A stretch of DNA of 64,000 bases from Oxytricha trifallax (taxonomy: Eukaryota; Ciliophora; Spirotrichea; Sporadotrichida; Oxytrichidae). Below the pieces are notes generated by a model, which did no database searches, was not told the DNA's origin, and was given only the letters and a program-made list of their open reading frames with translations. Below are positions 60,153 through 64,000 of this stretch, piece by piece (position 1 is the stretch's first letter; every line of letters starts with the position of its first letter). The stretch covers positions 88,613 through 152,612 of the forward strand of contig ARYC01000414.1 in NCBI GenBank assembly GCA_000711775.1. The letters are read 5' to 3'. The translations under genes and the position numbers were made by a program.

Positions 60153-63100
60153 TCATAAGATTTTAATTTTTGCTCCTACTCTTATAGTAGATCTTCTACG
60201 AATAGCCAGAGGTGTCTTAATTTATTTTAGCTCAATTATTTTAGCCCATTTTTCAAAAGCCTCTTCTAAGAGTCCTATTTTTTCATTCTTATCTGTTATT
60301 TAGTCATTAGTTGCCCTGTCTATCACTTGATTAAGCCATGTCAAAATTTATTCCTGCTATCCATTATCATTTTATTTATAAAACAAACTTTTCAAATTTT
60401 TATTTAAACTTCGATTAACTTTATTATCGTTCAAAACCCAGATCTTAATAGAGTTTTTGGAAAATCCAGTTTATATTAATAAACAAAATTATCAAAAATT
60501 ATAGATTTAAATAATTTAATAATCATAAATTCATGAAAGAGCAAAATTAATTTTAAATTATTTTTCTTTTAATTAAATTTTTCAAAAGATTTCTTGCAGT
60601 ACTAGAGAGCCCCTAAGTATAGAGTCTTATATTTCATACTTTACATCAAATACTGCCATCTATTATAAAATAAATTTATTATATAATCTTTCTTTATGAT
60701 CGAGTAGTATTAATTTTACCTTATATTTCTCATTCTAATTTAATACTTATCTCTTAGTTTGTGTACTTATGAATTTGCAAGCGAGAAAAGCAAGGTATAT
60801 CAAATCGTTTACATTTTTATTGTCTTTTATGTTTATGATTAATTCTTTTAATTTTAGTAACTGGTTGAATTCGTGGTAACACTCGTAGAGATAAATATAG
60901 CCATTAAGGTTAGTTTGTTAAAATTTGGCATACTTTTCAAAGCAATCTATGCATTCAGATAAAAAATTAAGAAGTGCATTAAAAATAACGAACTATATAC
61001 ACATTCATCTTAACTCCATAATTTTATATGCATTACTCCAGTTTTCAAGTAGCACTAAATTGTTTCATCTGCTGGATCTCCATATAAATTTTTTGAAATA
61101 ATTAGTCTTTCTTGTTCGAATTCCAATGCTCTATAATAATCTTTTCTGTCAATTTGAATCAAAGATTTGATGTTCAAACATTAGAGATATAAAATTATAT
61201 GGATAGATATTGTTGTGATGACTTCCCATAATTCTTAATGATCATATTTTGGCAGATGTCAAGCATTTTCTAACTTAAACTTTTGTTGTTTCTTCGAGCT
61301 TAGTAAAATGCTAGAACAAGGTAGCATTCTATTTCTAAATCTTCTCTTTTATGAAATTATTTAGATAGATCAATGCATTTTTAAGCTTTCTGTTCTGCAA
61401 GTTCAAATTTTTAAGCATTAAAAAGCTACTTAGTTTGAATGCAATAAATTTCAACAAGTATATCATACTTTTATAGTTTAAAAAAGATTTCCTCCAGTTA
61501 AAGTATAATTTTAGGTTTAGGGTCGTTAGCTTTTATGTAGTCAAAAAAGAATCTTAGATCTTCATCGGAATAATCTTTGTCATAGAATGAGTCTTGCTTC
61601 ATTTAAGATATAAATTCAAGAGCTACATCTAGTTTTATATTTCCAACTTTGAAAATTTACTAGCAGCGCTTTTTTATCTGAAACTTGAGACATTCGTCAT
61701 TTCTATCATCACATGAAGTCAAAAGTAAGATTGCCATCTTTTTCCAGGTTGGATCTTAAATATCAAGGTCTTATTTATCTTCTTCATAATCCCAGCTCAT
61801 TTATTAGTTAAACTTAGCATAATACTTAGATTGAGGTGTGAAAACGTTTTGATAAGTAAAGTCGCCATATTGATTCTCGTGATAACTAAATTTTAAAGAA
61901 AAATAATCAATATAACTGAGAATGTTATATTCCTCTCCAGGGTCTACTATTTCTCTATGAATTGATCTTATTTTTCTTTCAGTGTTTTACGATTGAAGAG
62001 CCTATTACTTTTATTAACTTCCAAGGTTTATTAGTCCTTAAATCACGTGCTAGTAATTTGTAATCAGCAATATTTCTCTAATTGAATTTTGCTTGTTCTC
62101 ATTAATCATTTAATTACTAAGATTTAATGCAAAGGTATTTTGAGAGGCAAAATGTTTTGTATATTTTGTCACTACATCGTTTAGTGTTTAAAATTTAGAA
62201 GCAAGGGAAAGATCAGCTATCATTTGTTTTAAGAAATCTGATTAGTATTTTGGTTCTAAACGAACCATTGACTCGTAAATGAGGCTGAAAGTTTTGTGCA
62301 AAGCGAACCTATCATTTTCAAAAAGTTTCTGTTTTGTCAAATATCTATCCATAGCTTGAACACAATCTAAACGTTTAATAAAATTATATCTTGAATCATA
62401 GAATTATACATACACAAAAAACATATCAATAACTGTACATTTATAAAAAAACATTTTGATTATACTTGTAAAATTTATCATATCAATAACTCTTTTAACC
62501 TAATTGCTTTTTACAACAAAAAATTAATCTGCTTTTTTACAAAATTATTATTTCCTTATGAACATTTGTGGGATTTTATAAATCCAAAGCAAAACTATTT
62601 GTATATCCTTTAGGTTTGTACAAATTAGGTTAAGTTTTCTTTTCATTCCAATAGGATCTATCAACTTTAATAGAAATTCCAAAATCCCCCATTTTTATGA
62701 GTTAGTTTCTGTAGACCAGTAAATTGCTTGGTTTTATGTCTCCTTGATATATACTTCTTGAGTGAAGATAGTTAATAAGCTTCATACTTTGAAAGCAATA
62801 GAAAGCTAATTTCTCTGGTGAGTAAAACTCTCTCTTTGATAAAGATTCATCTTAATCTTTCCAAATTCGCCACAATTTTGACAAATCATTTTATGCTCTT
62901 TCAATAATGACAACATACCTTATAATTACTCCTAATTTCTTATTAAATTCGATAACTTCTTCTTTTACTTATGGGGTGAAATTTTGGTTCCCTCTAACTT
63001 TAAGCAATTAATGTTCATATAGGGAATTCTGGAAATAGTTCAAGGCCGAGTCAAAACCCCAAAACCCTTTCAGTAGTTTGATTGAGTTTTTGATTGATAA

Positions 63101-63175
63101 AAGTAGACTATTAAGGCATACTTTATTAGGGTTTTAATAGGGTTTATGTAGGGGTTTAATGTTTAAATATTAGTA
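60153..63175 (-). CDS. Protein kinase-like domain fused to TPR repeats
   Basis: The N-terminal part carries a kinase-like C-lobe: MKLINYLHSRSIYQGDIKPS, NLL, then LIKMGDFGISIKVD (DFG kept). HRD is replaced by YQGD, so the catalytic Asp remains but the Arg is missing. After an AT-rich stretch containing 13-bp repeats, the frame continues into a long helical region from MDRYLTKQKLFENDRFALHK, with TPR-like helices (AQKFELAEQKAQKCIDLSKQ) and a kinesin-light-chain-type unit (YYRALEFEQERLIISKNLYG). The last segment (ILTWLNQVIDRATNDQ) ends at TGA 60153-60155. The N-lobe (about 62,950-63,170) is only partly readable and the start is unknown. Kinase-TPR fusion is inferred from continuous frames. Confidence 0.55.
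62422..62491 (-). other. Candidate IES, 13-bp direct repeat CATATCAATAACT
   Basis: CATATCAATAACT at 62422-62434 and 62479-62491 (57-nt spacing). Both the retained and deleted versions stay in frame on the minus strand, so coding alone cannot prove excision. The repeat length and AT-rich insert fit a pointer-flanked IES. Confidence 0.45.
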
Positions 63176-63235
63176 TTTTAAGTGAGTATAACAAGCGAGT
63201 TTTTTAAAATATTTCACACAAACATAAGCTTAGAG

Positions 63236-64000
63236 TCATGTGGCAGTTCTCTGAATTTTATCTTTCTAAGTTGATGTTTGATTGTTTCTATAGCTTGTTA
63301 ATTCTCTAAGCTTGGCTTGATAATAGTTGAGTATGCAAGTTCTCAGAGACCTCCATTTATTATATTTTTATCGAGATATTGTTTGATTCACTGCTTAGAA
63401 TCTCTCTCATCTCTGCAGCTAAAGTAATCGTTTCTTGGCATGTCGCTCTCTATTATTATTACTGCTAGAGCCCAGAATATCCCATTAAGTGTCTCCATCT
63501 CTCCAATCCTCTCTCTGTGGAAAATATCCAGGAGTACCGTATACATTTCCTTATGCAGAGGCTTGCACTCTTTGAGCTCTGTTGAAGTCTATAATATAAA
63601 CTCTAAGAGGCTGAAAGTTCAACATGATATTCTCTGGATTTAAGTCTCTATGAACATAGCCTAGCTTGTGAAGCTCTTCAATCCCCTCAACTATCTGCTA
63701 TTCTATCTAGCCAATTAATCTCTGACATCTATTGTCAGATAAGAATTCTCTGTAAGTCATTTCAAGTAATGGAAGCCTGAAGGCTACATGATCTTTACCA
63801 AGTAAAATAGCATCAAGCTATATGATATGCCTGCACTCATTTAAATTTGCCTTTTAAAGAGCATAATACTCATTTGCAAATTCCATTTGGAACTTGTCAT
63901 CAGCAAGGCAGTAATTGAATGGATATATCTTGTAAGCATATTAGTCATCAGTAATGACTCTCTTCTCTATTTTATCTTCAAGAGTGAGGTAGCTTTCTAG
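63236..64000 (-). CDS. Protein kinase, partial (N-terminus beyond the window)
   Basis: The frame enters from the right edge: LESYLTLEDKIEKR, then IYPFNYCLADDKFQMEFANE (N-lobe), HLGYVHRDLN-type loop (read as KLGYVHRDLNPENIM), and YIIDFNRAQ, in which the DFG glycine is Asn. GTPGYFPQREDW (APE region) and DIWALAVIIIESDMP follow after skipping one base near 63478. Ends at TGA 63236-63238. HRD and the DFN aspartate are kept, so activity is possible but unusual. The gene lies about 60 bp upstream of the kinase-TPR gene, on the same strand. Confidence 0.7.

Noticed and set aside
1..64000. Ordinary macronuclear chromosome of an oligohymenophorean such as Tetrahymena
   Set aside because: Exon-interrupting inserts with 3-12 bp direct repeats and many foldback elements do not fit a somatic genome. 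No internal telomere arrays were seen.
1..64000. CRISPR arrays, bacterial operons, prophage
   Set aside because: No spaced short repeats, no Shine-Dalgarno-linked ORFs; the genes are eukaryotic with introns.

Overview
The window is nuclear DNA of a ciliate that uses TAA and TAG as glutamine and TGA as the only stop. Recognisable proteins (MND1, TRAP-gamma, TAF2, tryptophanyl-tRNA synthetase and others) read through many in-frame TAA/TAG codons. They end at TGA, and tryptophan is always TGG. Spliceosomal introns are short, mostly about 34-90 nt, with GT..AG ends.

The main conclusion is that this looks like germline (micronuclear) DNA, not macronuclear DNA. Conserved reading frames are broken by AT-rich inserts flanked by short direct repeats. 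Deleting the insert with one repeat copy restores the expected protein. The cleanest cases are the 12-bp CCATACTTTAGA in the tryptophanyl-tRNA synthetase, a 10-bp repeat in a CTD-type phosphatase, CATTTTTG and CTTTA in a kinesin, CAATATT in a coiled-coil gene, and the 6-bp AGTGCC around a 1.26-kb foldback element inside a protein kinase. This is the behaviour of internally eliminated sequences (IESs) with pointer repeats of variable length, as known from spirotrich ciliates (Oxytricha/Stylonychia type). The lineage is inferred; the repeats and restored frames are seen.

Layout. 0-3.2 kb: foldback repeat, Q/N-rich gene (-), tRNA-Gly, small ORF. 3.2-9.2 kb: kinesin-like gene (+), MND1 (-), TRAP-gamma (+). 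9.2-22.4 kb: AT-rich, repeat-laden stretch with genes in scattered segments: an unknown gene at 11-12.5 kb, an FCP1/SCP-like phosphatase at 13.6-15.75 kb, and a Q/N/S-rich gene at 16.1-20.1 kb split by two large foldback elements. 22.4-32 kb: TAF2, a bromodomain protein and tryptophanyl-tRNA synthetase, all (+). 32-43 kb: a hypothetical gene (-), a coiled-coil gene (+), a small Tim-like twin-CX3C protein (+) and a disordered-protein gene (-). 43-52 kb: an F1-ATPase alpha-like paralog (-), a ZC3HC1/NIPA-like zinc-finger gene (+), a Ser/Thr kinase (+) and a membrane-anchored hypothetical (+). 52-64 kb, all (-): a large tandem-FHA gene, a helical hypothetical, a kinase-TPR gene and a second kinase cut by the window edge.

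Three repeat families stand out. The first is large foldback elements with TGTTC..GAACA ends, C-rich tips and 6-bp target duplications (three copies). The second is a ~420-bp MITE-like element with TATTGTAGG ends and TA targets (three copies). The third class is single-copy palindromes. Members of the first two families, plus one palindrome, sit inside gene inserts, so the window shows transposon-like DNA acting as IESs. Very small 4-8 nt tandem duplications also break several conserved frames and may be minimal IESs or assembly errors. Exon and segment borders are hand-read; gene ends are firm where a TGA or clear ATG is cited and approximate elsewhere.
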